Both the position numbers and the translations under genes were made by a program. A stretch of 64,000 nucleotides of DNA from assembly GCF_001049735.1 (NCBI RefSeq), contig NZ_CVPC01000004.1, positions 62,001 to 126,000 of the forward strand, given 5' to 3'. Shown here in pieces: positions 54,108-62,790 of this stretch. Numbering within the stretch: position 1 is the first letter of the stretch; every line of letters starts with the position of its first letter. The stretch comes from Nereida ignava (GTDB lineage: Bacteria > Pseudomonadota > Alphaproteobacteria > Rhodobacterales > Rhodobacteraceae). The notes beneath the pieces were generated by a model that was not told the origin of the DNA, did no database searches, and was given only the letters and a program-made list of their open reading frames with translations.

Positions 54108-55379
54108 ATGAAATATATGGCAATGTATGACTGGATGGAGACGGTTCGAAACACCAACCAGTGGCTTGGTGCATCCGCGCGCGCCCTTACATCCTACCCT
54201 GCAACGGCCGCCATGCCCAACCCGATGCTGGACTGGGTCCGTGCATGGGGCGAAGTTACCGAACGCAGTTTTTCGCGCATGACCGTCAAACCTGACTGGG
54301 ACATCGCGCATTTCACCAACGCAAAAGGCCAAGACCGTCTGGTTGAGCCACGTGTCGTCATGGCGCGCGATTTTGGTGATCTGCTACACTTTCATATTCC
54401 CGGTCGCAAAAAGAAACGCCACAAAGTGCTGCTCGCCGCGCCAATGTCCGGCCACTATGCAACATTGCTGCGATCAACTGTTTTGAGCCTGCTGCCTGAT
54501 TGCGAGGTCTACATCACAGATTGGCACAACGCCCGCGACATTCCCGTCAGCGCGGGTAAGTTCGATGTGGAAGACTACACGCTCTATCTGGCGGACTTTA
54601 TGCGCGAACTTGGGCCAGAAACACACGTGGTTGCGGTGTGTCAGCCCGTACCGCTTGCGCTAGCGGCAACGGCTTATCTTGCACAAGAAAACCCAGACGC
54701 ACAGCCAGCCAGCCTGACTTTGATCGGCGGGCCTGTGGATCCTGATGCAAACCCAACTGATGTGACGGACTTTGGCCACTCGGTCTCAATGGGGCAGTTG
54801 CATGAAACAATGATCCAGCGGGTCGGTTTCAAATACAAAGGTGTTGGGCGCAAAGTATACCCCGGCTTACTGCAGCTTTCGTCGTTCATCTCGATGAACC
54901 TTGAAAAGCACGCAGCAGCATTTGGCGATCAAATCGCCCGCGTTGCCCGCGACGAGGCCGGAGACCACGACAAGCATAACGTATTTTATGACGAATACCT
55001 TGCCGTCATGGACATGACCGCCGAGTTTTACCTTTCAACGGTTGAACGCATTTTCAAAGAACGCGAAATTGCACGTAACTGTTTCACGGTGAACAGCACG
55101 AAAGTAGACATCAGCAAGATCACCGATGTTGCTGTCAAAATCGTGGAAGGCGAGAACGACGACATTTCAGGGCCTGGGCAATGTCTTGCTGCTCTCGATT
55201 TATTGACTGGCCTGCCTGATGCGAAAAAGGCTAGTCATTTGGAGCCAGGCGCAGGTCACTATGGCATTTTTGCAGGCCGCAAATGGCGCGAGAATATCCG
55301 TCCGTTGGTCATCGATTTTATGGCCAGCAACGCACGAACAACGAGTACTGACGCTGCAAATTCGAACTCTGCGGCTTAA
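54108..55379 (+). CDS. phaZ: Intracellular polyhydroxyalkanoate depolymerase
   Basis: Degrades stored PHA to hydroxyacid units. 423 residues from ATG 54108, supported by AGGAG seven bases upstream; an ATG at 54081 adds nine residues. The alpha/beta hydrolase core has VVAVCQPVPLALAATAYLA, where the nucleophile is a cysteine in VCQP as in intracellular PhaZ of the Ralstonia type; the DITD-like and HN loops include ITDWHNARDIPVS. The C-terminal His is expected around EPGAGHYGIFAGRKWRE. Divergent from phaC, completing make-and-break of the storage polymer at one locus. No extracellular signal peptide. Confidence 0.94.
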   Translation: MKYMAMYDWMETVRNTNQWLGASARALTSYPATAAMPNPMLDWVRAWGEVTERSFSRMTVKPDWDIAHFTNAKGQDRLVEPRVVMARDFGDLLHFHIPGRKKKRHKVLLAAPMSGHYATLLRSTVLSLLPDCEVYITDWHNARDIPVSAGKFDVEDYTLYLADFMRELGPETHVVAVCQPVPLALAATAYLAQENPDAQPASLTLIGGPVDPDANPTDVTDFGHSVSMGQLHETMIQRVGFKYKGVGRKVYPGLLQLSSFISMNLEKHAAAFGDQIARVARDEAGDHDKHNVFYDEYLAVMDMTAEFYLSTVERIFKEREIARNCFTVNSTKVDISKITDVAVKIVEGENDDISGPGQCLAALDLLTGLPDAKKASHLEPGAGHYGIFAGRKWRENIRPLVIDFMASNARTTSTDAANSNSAA

Positions 55380-55397
55380 CTTTAAACGGGGTCATTC

Positions 55398-55976
55398 ATG
55401 ACTAGTGATGTAACGCTCAGCTGCAGCTGCGGCGCGCTTTCGGCAAAACTGTTAAATGTGAGACCGCAACACGGCTTTCATGCCTCCTGTGATTGCGATG
55501 ATTGCCACGCCACCAACAATCACCACGGCGTACATGACCCCAAAGATACGGCGATTGATCTTTATCAAACCAGCCCGTCAAACCTGAAAATCCTATCGGG
55601 TGGTGAGAACCTGAGTGTGCTGCGGCTTCATAAATCCGGCGGGCTGCTGCGCTGGTATGCGAAATGCTGCGACACACCGATGTATAACACCATGGCCAGC
55701 CCGAAGCTGCCCGTGGTGGGCGTTGTTGCAAGCAATGTTGATAACCCGGAAGCGCTTGGCCCTGTGCGCGCACAAGGTTTTGTTAAAAAGGACGGAAAAA
55801 CCACGCATAAGAATATGGTCGGAATGCTGAGCCGAATGATTGGCCGCATGGCCCGTGAGCGTATCTCGGGAAGGTGGCGTGACACGCCCTTTTTCGACGC
55901 ATCCACGATGGAACCGGTTGTTACACCCTATACTCTTACCGCAGACGAACGCACCGCTGCCTACCAACCAAGATAA
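55398..55976 (+). CDS. DUF6151-type GFA-like zinc-binding protein
   Basis: 192 residues. The cysteine layout CSCGAL, then CDCDDCHATNN and AKCCDTPMYN, is that of the glutathione-dependent formaldehyde-activating (GFA/CENP-V) beta fold binding structural zinc. The C-terminal half (ARERISGRWRDTPFFD) is peculiar to DUF6151, which is the family name I recall. Enzymatic activity has not been shown to my knowledge. It starts 18 bases after phaZ and may be co-transcribed, though nothing links it to PHA. Convergent with the alpha/beta hydrolase gene. Confidence 0.78.
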   Translation: MTSDVTLSCSCGALSAKLLNVRPQHGFHASCDCDDCHATNNHHGVHDPKDTAIDLYQTSPSNLKILSGGENLSVLRLHKSGGLLRWYAKCCDTPMYNTMASPKLPVVGVVASNVDNPEALGPVRAQGFVKKDGKTTHKNMVGMLSRMIGRMARERISGRWRDTPFFDASTMEPVVTPYTLTADERTAAYQPR

Positions 55977-55986
55977 CGCGGGCGGC

Positions 55987-56694
55987 TTAAGCTGCCGTAG
56001 GCATGTTCATCCAGTCATAGAGTAGGTCAATGACCTCATCAGGTGTCTCAAGCGTCGGCAAGTGGCCCGCGTTTTCCAGCACGTGAAGCCGCGCGTTTAC
56101 GATCAGCTCGGCCATAAACGTGTGGCGTCGCACAGGACACAGCGCATCATGTTCGCCGCAAATGACCATGGTCGGCACATGTACACGGCGCAGGGTGCCT
56201 TGCTGGTCGCGGCGGCGCTGTAGCGCGCGAGACTGACGGATGAATACATCAGGCCCAAGGGTCCGCGCCATTTCCATCACCAGATCAAGCACATCTTGGC
56301 GTGCAGGACCCGGTGCTAAATAGTTGGGCTTCATTTCGTCGCGCATGACCTCAAGCAAACGGCCCGTTTTCGCCGCAACAATCTGCGGTTCGCGCATTGC
56401 AGCAACTTGAGGAATTTCGGCAAGCGGGTTCGTATCCAGTAAGCAAAGCCGCGTGATCCGCTCGGGCGCGCGGCGCATCAACTCCATCGCGACGATGCCC
56501 CCCATCGACAGGCCCGCCAGTGCAAACCGGCGCGGCAGCAGATCAAGAAGCGCACCTGCGATATCCTCAACCCGCTCACCTTGTGTGATGGGCGCGACCA
56601 TCACAGCATGTGTTGACGACATCGCCGCCAACTGCGGCCCAAACAGCCGCGCATCACACATCATACCGGGTAAAAATACAATTGGTTCGCTCAT
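55987..56694 (-). CDS. Alpha/beta hydrolase
   Basis: 235-residue soluble esterase-like hydrolase. Nucleophile Ser in LAGLSMGGIVAMELM, oxyanion region in IVFLPGMMCDARLFGPQL, Asp in VICGEHDALCPV, and His in LENAGHLPTLETPDEV. The TAATG-like tetranucleotide ATGA links it to the upstream thiol-alkyltransferase gene, so the two are coupled. In the context of the LacI-controlled array it may cleave an ester, lactone or enol-lactone intermediate. The substrate is unknown. Confidence 0.88.
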   Translation of the reverse strand: MSEPIVFLPGMMCDARLFGPQLAAMSSTHAVMVAPITQGERVEDIAGALLDLLPRRFALAGLSMGGIVAMELMRRAPERITRLCLLDTNPLAEIPQVAAMREPQIVAAKTGRLLEVMRDEMKPNYLAPGPARQDVLDLVMEMARTLGPDVFIRQSRALQRRRDQQGTLRRVHVPTMVICGEHDALCPVRRHTFMAELIVNARLHVLENAGHLPTLETPDEVIDLLYDWMNMPTAA

Positions 56695-57812
56695 GCGCTT
56701 TCCAACTTGGCTCCTTCACTAAGTGAACCAAGTTTTGCATATGCAATGTCCGGATCAACGGCACCAAAGCCCGCAAACGTGCCAAAGCCGCAGTCACTAC
56801 CAGCGATCACACGGTCTGCACCGACGATATTGGTAAACTTGGCAATGCGTTCAGCAACCAGCTGGGGGTGCTCAACAAAGTTCGTCGTTGTGTCAACAAC
56901 ACCTGGTACCAAGATTTTGCTGTCAGGGATTTCAGAGACGCGATCGCGGAACACTGTCCATTCGTGGGCGTGACGCGGGTTTGATGTTTCAAAAAGCAAC
57001 TGATCAGCACCAACCGACATTAGCGTGCTAAAGACCGTGTCCATATCAATGTCGCACACGTGCGGTCCCTCGTAGTTGCCCCAACAAATATGGACGCGGA
57101 CACGTGACGGGTCGATCCCTTCAAGGGCGTGGTTCAGCGCCTCAACGTGGCCCGCTGCGATTTTCAAAAACTCCGCATCGGTCAGGTCTTGGAACAGCAT
57201 GTGGCGCGACAAGGCCAGATCAGGACAATCAAGCTGCAGGTACAGGCCCGCATCAACAATAGCGCGGTACTCAGCGCGCATTACATCCGCGAGCGCTGCC
57301 AAATAGGCCTCGCGCGTGGGGTAGTAGTCGTTTTGCAAAAAGAGGCTGATCACACCGGGGGACGCGGCATTCATAAAGCCCTCAGACGCGCCATGCTTTT
57401 GCATCGCGGCTTTCAGGTTTGCGATATCTTTAGCCAGATCATCAACAGGTTTGGCCTTCACCTCGCCCACACACATGGGGCGGTTATATGTAGGGGTGCC
57501 GCCACCTTGGGCTTGGCGCTCAAGAAACTTGGGAAACAGCTTCAAATCAGCAGGCGCATTGCGGGGGCTGTCACCGTCAAAGCCGGTGTAGCGATCTTTG
57601 ACGTAGGTCGCATAGCTGATCTTGGATGTCTCACCATCACTGACGATATCAACGCCCGCGGCCACTTGGCGCGCAACTACATCATCGACTGCCTTTGTCA
57701 TGCAGTTGTCAAATGCGGCTTGATCGTATGGCTGTTCTTTTTCGCGGGCGAAAATGAAATCCACCACTTCTTGAACCCGCGGAAGTGAGCCTACGTGCGT
57801 TGTTTTAACCAT
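56691..57812 (-). CDS. MetE-core/epoxyalkane:CoM transferase-superfamily zinc alkyltransferase
   Basis: 373 residues, equal to the catalytic C-terminal half of cobalamin-independent methionine synthase and to epoxyalkane:coenzyme M transferase. Opening TTHVGSLPR; zinc ligands His and Cys in VHICWGNYEGPH, Glu in LLFETSNPRH, and Cys in AGSDCGFGTFAG all kept. MetE's folate-binding N-terminal domain is absent. Such proteins activate a thiolate on zinc and alkylate it. Within this cluster a thiol substrate, not homocysteine synthesis, seems likely, but a core-MetE methionine synthase cannot be excluded. ATGA overlap with the hydrolase gene. Confidence 0.85.
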   Translation of the reverse strand: MVKTTHVGSLPRVQEVVDFIFAREKEQPYDQAAFDNCMTKAVDDVVARQVAAGVDIVSDGETSKISYATYVKDRYTGFDGDSPRNAPADLKLFPKFLERQAQGGGTPTYNRPMCVGEVKAKPVDDLAKDIANLKAAMQKHGASEGFMNAASPGVISLFLQNDYYPTREAYLAALADVMRAEYRAIVDAGLYLQLDCPDLALSRHMLFQDLTDAEFLKIAAGHVEALNHALEGIDPSRVRVHICWGNYEGPHVCDIDMDTVFSTLMSVGADQLLFETSNPRHAHEWTVFRDRVSEIPDSKILVPGVVDTTTNFVEHPQLVAERIAKFTNIVGADRVIAGSDCGFGTFAGFGAVDPDIAYAKLGSLSEGAKLESA

Positions 57813-57853
57813 CTGATATCCCCAAAATTATTCAACGCCACACTAGGCATTTT

Positions 57854-57887
57854 GGCCCTGCCCTCAACCCGATAGTCGGGCAAGGCC
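57854..57887. other. Strong stem-loop between cupin and alkyltransferase genes
   Basis: GGCCCTGCCC and GGGCAAGGCC form a 10-bp stem with one wobble and a 14-base loop. No T-run follows on the minus strand, so termination is doubtful. It may protect the 3' end of the upstream segment or act as a processing site inside the array. Confidence 0.5.
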
Positions 57888-57894
57888 AATCATT

Positions 57895-58854
57895 TTACTG
57901 GACCCAAGTAAGGCCGGCAGCGTCATCCGTAGCACTCACACGGTAAAGCGCTGCCTCGCCTGTCATCGCAGGTGTGATGGTACGTGCTTTGTTGGGCGGA
58001 ATAGCAAAAGTGTCCCCCGGGGCCAGAACCGTTTCAAAGCCTTCGACATTCACTTTCCAATGGCCGGTCATGCCCATAAGCACCTCATGCTTTTCCGTGG
58101 TGTATCCAGCATCAGGCAGGGAGCCGCGGCCAATCATGTCCACATCAAAGCCAGGCTTATCAATGAGCATCCCGTGCTCACCGATAACACGCGCGGGCTG
58201 TTTGTCCGCTAATGCAAGCATGTCGTAATACCGCGCCACATATCTCGGCACGACTTCGGATGTGGTGGGTTCAGGAAACGCAGCCAATTCCGCGTCACTC
58301 AGCACCGGCATCGGAACAACCCCATCAGGTAAAGTTTCCCCTTTTTTGGTGTCATAAAGACGTCCGTTGTCGCCCAGAACCAAACCGTGCGCACCCGCAT
58401 CCTCAATGACTTGCGGCGCCCAAATTACGCCGCCGCCTGCATCATCACCGCCCAAGATGGCCATGATCATGCCGTAGTCGTCACCGATGTTTTCAAACCC
58501 GCGGAAAATACCTGTTGGAATATTAAAGATGTCGCCCGCTTCCAAAGTGACTTCACCTGCATCACCCCAACGGCCCCAGAAAAAGCGCCACTTGCCTTTA
58601 AGGACAAAGAAAACCTCTGCAGTGCGGTGGCTGTGCAGAGAGTTGCGGCACTTAGGCGGCTGTCCGGCAGCACCGATGTTAAAGCCGATCTGATCAGAAA
58701 TATGGACGTGCTGGTCGGCGCTTTCAGACACGCCGCCCCCAATGATTGTGAAATTCTCTTTTTGATCAGAACCCGGCGTATGTGCATCAATAAATGCGGT
58801 CCGGCAGGGTTTAAGTTCGCCGTAGCGAACGATGCGATCTGACAAATCAGTCAT
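57895..58854 (-). CDS. Bicupin protein
   Basis: 319 residues with two cupin domains (about 60–150 and 235–310). The first has the family pattern HSHRTAEVFFVLKGKWRFFWG, with two His and one Glu for metal, and GDIFNIPTGIFRGFEN; in the latter the usual metal His after PxG is Arg. The second has EKHEVLMGMTGHWKVNVEG and GDTFAIPPNKART, without the HxH pair. If it holds a metal, it is by three ligands in the first domain. Could be a dioxygenase-like or isomerase enzyme, or a sensor. The gene lies 29 bases after the first SnoaL gene. Confidence 0.85.
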   Translation of the reverse strand: MTDLSDRIVRYGELKPCRTAFIDAHTPGSDQKENFTIIGGGVSESADQHVHISDQIGFNIGAAGQPPKCRNSLHSHRTAEVFFVLKGKWRFFWGRWGDAGEVTLEAGDIFNIPTGIFRGFENIGDDYGMIMAILGGDDAGGGVIWAPQVIEDAGAHGLVLGDNGRLYDTKKGETLPDGVVPMPVLSDAELAAFPEPTTSEVVPRYVARYYDMLALADKQPARVIGEHGMLIDKPGFDVDMIGRGSLPDAGYTTEKHEVLMGMTGHWKVNVEGFETVLAPGDTFAIPPNKARTITPAMTGEAALYRVSATDDAAGLTWVQ

Positions 58855-58883
58855 GTTGGTCTTCCCGTAGTATAGTGGCTGGC

Positions 58884-59834
58884 TCAGCCTTGGTGTTTCA
58901 AAATTTGCGCCCAGATGGCGACTTCATCAATCAGCGTCCACTCGCGGCGCAGGCCCCAAGGCCCGTATTCCACGTGGGTGATGCCCATCACGTGGACCGG
59001 CGCACCGGTGGGTTTTCCGAACATGCCCCATCCGTCGTGTTTGCCGTCCAGTGACCAGCGCACCGCGGCACGTGGCGGCATCATCGGATCTTCGCGACCG
59101 ATAACGTGGTTCAGTTTGAATTCTGCAGAAGGGAACGCAGAGCGAAGCCCAAGCCAGAATGCATCAGCAAACTCGTGGCTGTGACCTTTCTTATTGCCCG
59201 CGTATTCAAGCTGTGCGCCGCGATCATATTCACGACTGATTACGCTGAATTCTGCGCGCATCATCCGCTCGATGAGACTGGCGGTCTTAGCGCCCCATTC
59301 ATTGTCGTTGCCGCGTCCAAGGTAGGGACCGTCTTCGTCAATCGCAGGGGTGAACGGCGTCATCTCGTTCAAACGCTCGGCTGCAAATTCCCGTGGCTCA
59401 TAGCCAAGTTGCCGTACAATGCCGCCATTATCGCGGATCAGCCATTCGTCAGAGATCATGTTGTCTTGAGCAAAACAGTCTGCCAGCGCGAGGCTAACCA
59501 CCTTGCGGCCCGTAGGCGCGCCGAATGCGCCGTCCCCAAGATGCGTCGCCGTTGAGCGGATCCGGTGAGACGACAACATCCCCTCTTCCGGCGTGCCGCA
59601 CCAAATTACGTCTTCCCCGAGCAAAGTACGATCAGGAAACTGAACCAGCGTTGCCATCGTCGCCGCCGTCGCACCCTTTTCACCGCGCGCAAACACACCG
59701 GGCATCCGGACGTAGACATCAGGGTGGTAATAGCGCTCCATCGCTTCGCCCAGGCCGCGATCTTCCCAAACCTCTTTGGTAATGCCGATGATATAATCAG
59801 GGAAATCTTTGAATTTATTGTCGAAGCCGCGCAT
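58884..59834 (-). CDS. Tandem SnoaL/NTF2-fold protein (first)
   Basis: 316 residues that read as two NTF2-like (SnoaL polyketide cyclase-like) domains. The first (about 15–135) contains YYHPDVYVRMPGVFARGEKG and FPDRTLLGEDVIW; the second (about 190–310) contains FWLGLRSAFPSAEFKLNHVIGRED and YGPWGLRREWTLIDEVAIWAQIL. Small-molecule cyclases, isomerases, dehydratases and epoxide hydrolases share the fold. Catalytic residues cannot be assigned by eye. The ATG overlaps the LacI stop as TGATG. A related protein is encoded at 61804. Confidence 0.8.
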   Translation of the reverse strand: MRGFDNKFKDFPDYIIGITKEVWEDRGLGEAMERYYHPDVYVRMPGVFARGEKGATAATMATLVQFPDRTLLGEDVIWCGTPEEGMLSSHRIRSTATHLGDGAFGAPTGRKVVSLALADCFAQDNMISDEWLIRDNGGIVRQLGYEPREFAAERLNEMTPFTPAIDEDGPYLGRGNDNEWGAKTASLIERMMRAEFSVISREYDRGAQLEYAGNKKGHSHEFADAFWLGLRSAFPSAEFKLNHVIGREDPMMPPRAAVRWSLDGKHDGWGMFGKPTGAPVHVMGITHVEYGPWGLRREWTLIDEVAIWAQILKHQG

Positions 59835-60841
59835 CAGTTTTCCTTTGGTACTTTGGCTGAAGTTCTGACCACGAGGGGTCCATCAATTGTAATTTGATCT
59901 GCAGAGGCATCTGCGTCCTCAATCATCGCTAAAAGAGTGTCGACGGTTGCATGAACCATACGGTTTACGGGCTGACGAAGGGTCGTCAGCTCATACGCCC
60001 CCCACGCCGCCATGGAGACATCATCATATCCAACGATCGAAACATCATTTGGCACAGATATCTTCATTGCACCGCGCAAATGATCCATCACTGCGAACGC
60101 CATGTGATCATTACCCACAAAAATTGCGTCGCAACCGTGCTCGCTCACAAGAGTTTCTGCCGCCTCAGCCGCAGTATCACGGCGGTACATCCCATCAATC
60201 TGATGCACCAGCTCTGATCCCGCCGCTTGTAGCCCACTTGCAAAGCCCTGCGCGCGGTCTTGGCCCGTGATCGAGCCCATCCAACCCGAAATATGACCGA
60301 TCCGCCGATGCCCGCCTTTAACGAGAAACGACGCAATCTTGGCCGCACCTTGAAGGTTGTCGCTGGTGACCTGAGCCAATGCACCGCCCCGTTGACCACG
60401 GTTAAAAAGGACCAGTGGGATACCAGCAGCAGCGCATCTATTGGTCAGCTCGTCACTGATGCCCACGCTTGCAGCGATGATGCCGTCCACCTGATAATCC
60501 ATTAACTGATCAAAAGTCTGTTTGACCTCTTCGCCGCGGCCTTTGGTTGTAAATATCAAGATGTGGTAACCTTGCTCTTTGAGCACATTACTAAGCCGCT
60601 CAAGCGCATCTGGATAAAACTGATTATCAAGGTAAGCCACGACCAACCCGATGATCTTTGAGCGCCCCGTAATTAACCCGCGCGCCAACCTATTGGGCCG
60701 GTATCCAAGGGCATCAGCGGCGCTGCGTACTTTGTCTTGGGTCGCCTTGCTGGCGCTGGCACCACTGAAAACGCGGCTGACAGCAGACTGGCTTACACCC
60801 GCCCGCTGCGCCACATCAAACGAGGTGACTTTACCCTTCAT
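59834..60841 (-). CDS. LacI-family transcriptional repressor
   Basis: 335 residues from ATG 60841; an in-frame ATG at 60865 adds eight residues. N-terminal helix-turn-helix VTSFDVAQRAGVSQSAVSRVFSG and hinge (ADALGYRPNRLARGL) are complete, followed by a periplasmic-binding-like sensor domain (IIGLVVAYLDNQFYPDALERL, IFVGNDHMAFAVMDHLR). Such sensors usually bind sugars or related polar compounds. It sits within the array, after the SDR and before the first SnoaL gene, so it is likely to regulate its own operon. A 20-bp palindrome before the SDR gene is a possible operator. Confidence 0.93.
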   Translation of the reverse strand: MKGKVTSFDVAQRAGVSQSAVSRVFSGASASKATQDKVRSAADALGYRPNRLARGLITGRSKIIGLVVAYLDNQFYPDALERLSNVLKEQGYHILIFTTKGRGEEVKQTFDQLMDYQVDGIIAASVGISDELTNRCAAAGIPLVLFNRGQRGGALAQVTSDNLQGAAKIASFLVKGGHRRIGHISGWMGSITGQDRAQGFASGLQAAGSELVHQIDGMYRRDTAAEAAETLVSEHGCDAIFVGNDHMAFAVMDHLRGAMKISVPNDVSIVGYDDVSMAAWGAYELTTLRQPVNRMVHATVDTLLAMIEDADASADQITIDGPLVVRTSAKVPKEN

Positions 60842-60866
60842 TGGGCACCATTGGGGCGCGCACACC

Positions 60867-61613
60867 TCATCCCGCAGTCCAGCCGCCGTCCACTAAAATA
60901 GACGTTCCCGTGACCATCGCACTGGCGTCCGTGGCCAGAAAAACTACGGCGCCCATGATATCTTCGATCTCAGCCACACGGGGCAGTTTAATCTTTTCTT
61001 CGATCCACGCGCGCTTTGCTGGATCTTCAAAAGTGGCTTCGGTCAACGGTGTGCGAATAAACGTCGGACAAATGGTGTTCACGCGAATGTTGCGCGGCCC
61101 CCATTCGATGGCCATCGCCTTAGTCATGCCCTCAACGGCATGTTTTGTGCCGCAATATACGGCCCGTTCCATCCCGCCGACGTGGCCCATCTGGCTGCTG
61201 ATCTGGATGATCGAGCCACCGTTCTGCATGCCTTTGGCCGCTTCTTGCGCAAGAAAATACGCCGCTTTGAAATTAATCGCTGACACTGCATCAAAATCTT
61301 CAGGGCGTGCATCAATCGCGGGACCGTGGCGCGCCATACCAGCGGAGTTACACACAACATCGACAGGTGTTTTCAGCACTTCACGCACAGCTTCAAGGTC
61401 TGTCACATCAAGCTGAACTGCTTCAACAGAAAGGCCCTGAGCGGCCATTTCATCTGTGGCGGCCTGCAACTCGGACATGCCACGCGCAGCCATCACCACA
61501 TGCGCGCCTGCTTGCGCCAAAGCGGCAGCACAGCCCAAACCGATACCACGCGATGCGCCAGTAACCAGTGCACGTTTGCCATCAAGACGGAACGACGGGG
61601 TGTTGGGGATCAT
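60867..61613 (-). CDS. Short-chain dehydrogenase/reductase
   Basis: 248-residue classical SDR. Cofactor motif TGASRGIG, NSAG variant of NNAG, catalytic Ser in IIQISSQMG and YCGTK with Tyr and Lys, and the C-terminal VTGTSILVDGGW. Arg after the glycine motif (MAARGM) would suit NADP, with no certainty. It would oxidise or reduce a hydroxyl or keto group of the substrate handled by the array. First gene after the palindromic operator candidate; LacI follows 25 bases later. Confidence 0.92.
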   Translation of the reverse strand: MIPNTPSFRLDGKRALVTGASRGIGLGCAAALAQAGAHVVMAARGMSELQAATDEMAAQGLSVEAVQLDVTDLEAVREVLKTPVDVVCNSAGMARHGPAIDARPEDFDAVSAINFKAAYFLAQEAAKGMQNGGSIIQISSQMGHVGGMERAVYCGTKHAVEGMTKAMAIEWGPRNIRVNTICPTFIRTPLTEATFEDPAKRAWIEEKIKLPRVAEIEDIMGAVVFLATDASAMVTGTSILVDGGWTAG

Positions 61614-61696
61614 GGCTCAGACTCACTCTTGCATAGGTTTGCAAGATTACCCTACGCCCAAGATTTACACCTGACAATCCCCTTAGGGTGATCGCC

Positions 61697-61716
61697 TTAA
61701 ATGTCGAGACATGTAA
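61697..61716. promoter_or_regulatory. Candidate LacI-family operator
   Basis: TTAAATGTC-GA-GACATGTAA, an inverted repeat with 9-bp arms and one mismatch, 84 bases before the SDR gene. It lies in the 190-base gap where the LacI-containing operon should start. The central dinucleotide is not CG as in many LacI sites, so the assignment is tentative. Confidence 0.35.
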
Positions 61717-61744
61717 TGAGATTTCTCAGCTGATCCGCAGATAT

Positions 61745-61770
61745 GGCGGTGCCGTTCGTTTAACACCGCC
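61745..61770. other. Stem-loop after the second SnoaL gene
   Basis: GGCGGTG and CACCGCC form a 7-bp stem with a 12-base loop, 33 bases after the second SnoaL stop on the minus strand. No T-run follows, so at best it is a weak or factor-dependent terminator or an mRNA-protecting hairpin. Confidence 0.35.
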
Positions 61771-61803
61771 ACTTTCACCGTGATACTTTTGAGGCGCGCG
61801 CCC

Positions 61804-62790
61804 TTACCAGGTTAATTCACGCATCCGCGCCAGAACATCCACGCCAAGCTGGGCGTAAGCATCCAGCAAATCAACAAGCACCCAGTTTTCACGAATAAGA
61901 CCGTCTTTCACCCGCCAGAAATCAAGACTGCGCATGGTGATGCGCTTGCCCGACGGTGCAATTCCAAGCCATCCACCACCATCAAGCGTCATATTCATGC
62001 CGGGCCATGCAGTGAAAGCAACATAGTCGCCTTGCGCAAAATAATGCCCCTTCTCAACCTCACCTTTACGGTCAGGCATCGCATTCAAAAACGGGATTTG
62101 GTGGTGCTTGCGAAAACCTTCGATCCCGCGCGCGGTCCCAATGCCTGCTGGCCCGTACCAACTACAGCGAGGATCCCAAAACGCAGGAAGCCGCATCGCC
62201 TCTTCGCCGTCGTTGTTAAAGCTGAGATGGTGCAACATATCGCCCACCACCGCAGATGCCGCAGCACCATCCCCTTCAATGCGGAGACCGTCACAGGTTG
62301 ACGGTCCAAAAACCGTCATCTCGCGGCCCAAGCTGGGCGACATCGGCCATGCACCGGCCTGCATCATCAATTCGGGAATGTCCCAAAGCGCCTGCATTTC
62401 AACGATCTGATCCCCTTCAACGCGAAAGAACTCATGAAACCGCATTGTTGCAAGGCGCGCCGTGGGCGGGATGTCCAAGAAGGGTGCCGCAAATTTACCC
62501 GCGTAATGCCCGCAGTGCCCGATCCATGTTTGACCATGGGTATCAACGCCCTGCATTTTGATAAACGGACGGCGCTCAAGATCGGGAAACGCAGTGTAGA
62601 GCGCGCTCAACGGCCCACCGCTTGAGGAACCGCCACCAACTGCTCCGTCAGCCGCGGCAAAATCAGCGACCGGCATCGTTTCAAACGGATAGGCAAGGTG
62701 CACTGTGGCGTCTGGTGCGAATTTCGCATTTACTTCAGCCTGAGCTACATCGAAAGAGCACCCCTCCAGAATGTCAAAAACGTTAATCAT
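61804..62790 (-). CDS. Tandem SnoaL/NTF2-fold protein (second)
   Basis: 328 residues, again two NTF2-like halves: the first (about 15–150) with [46 protein letters not shown] and [13 protein letters not shown]; the second (about 185–325) with [30 protein letters not shown] and [25 protein letters not shown]. It is related to the protein at 58884 but not a close duplicate. The start overlaps the msrA stop (ATGA), so it is coupled to msrA. Likely a cyclase, isomerase or hydrolase on a small molecule; the fold does not tell. Confidence 0.8.
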   Translation of the reverse strand: MINVFDILEGCSFDVAQAEVNAKFAPDATVHLAYPFETMPVADFAAADGAVGGGSSSGGPLSALYTAFPDLERRPFIKMQGVDTHGQTWIGHCGHYAGKFAAPFLDIPPTARLATMRFHEFFRVEGDQIVEMQALWDIPELMMQAGAWPMSPSLGREMTVFGPSTCDGLRIEGDGAAASAVVGDMLHHLSFNNDGEEAMRLPAFWDPRCSWYGPAGIGTARGIEGFRKHHQIPFLNAMPDRKGEVEKGHYFAQGDYVAFTAWPGMNMTLDGGGWLGIAPSGKRITMRSLDFWRVKDGLIRENWVLVDLLDAYAQLGVDVLARMRELTW

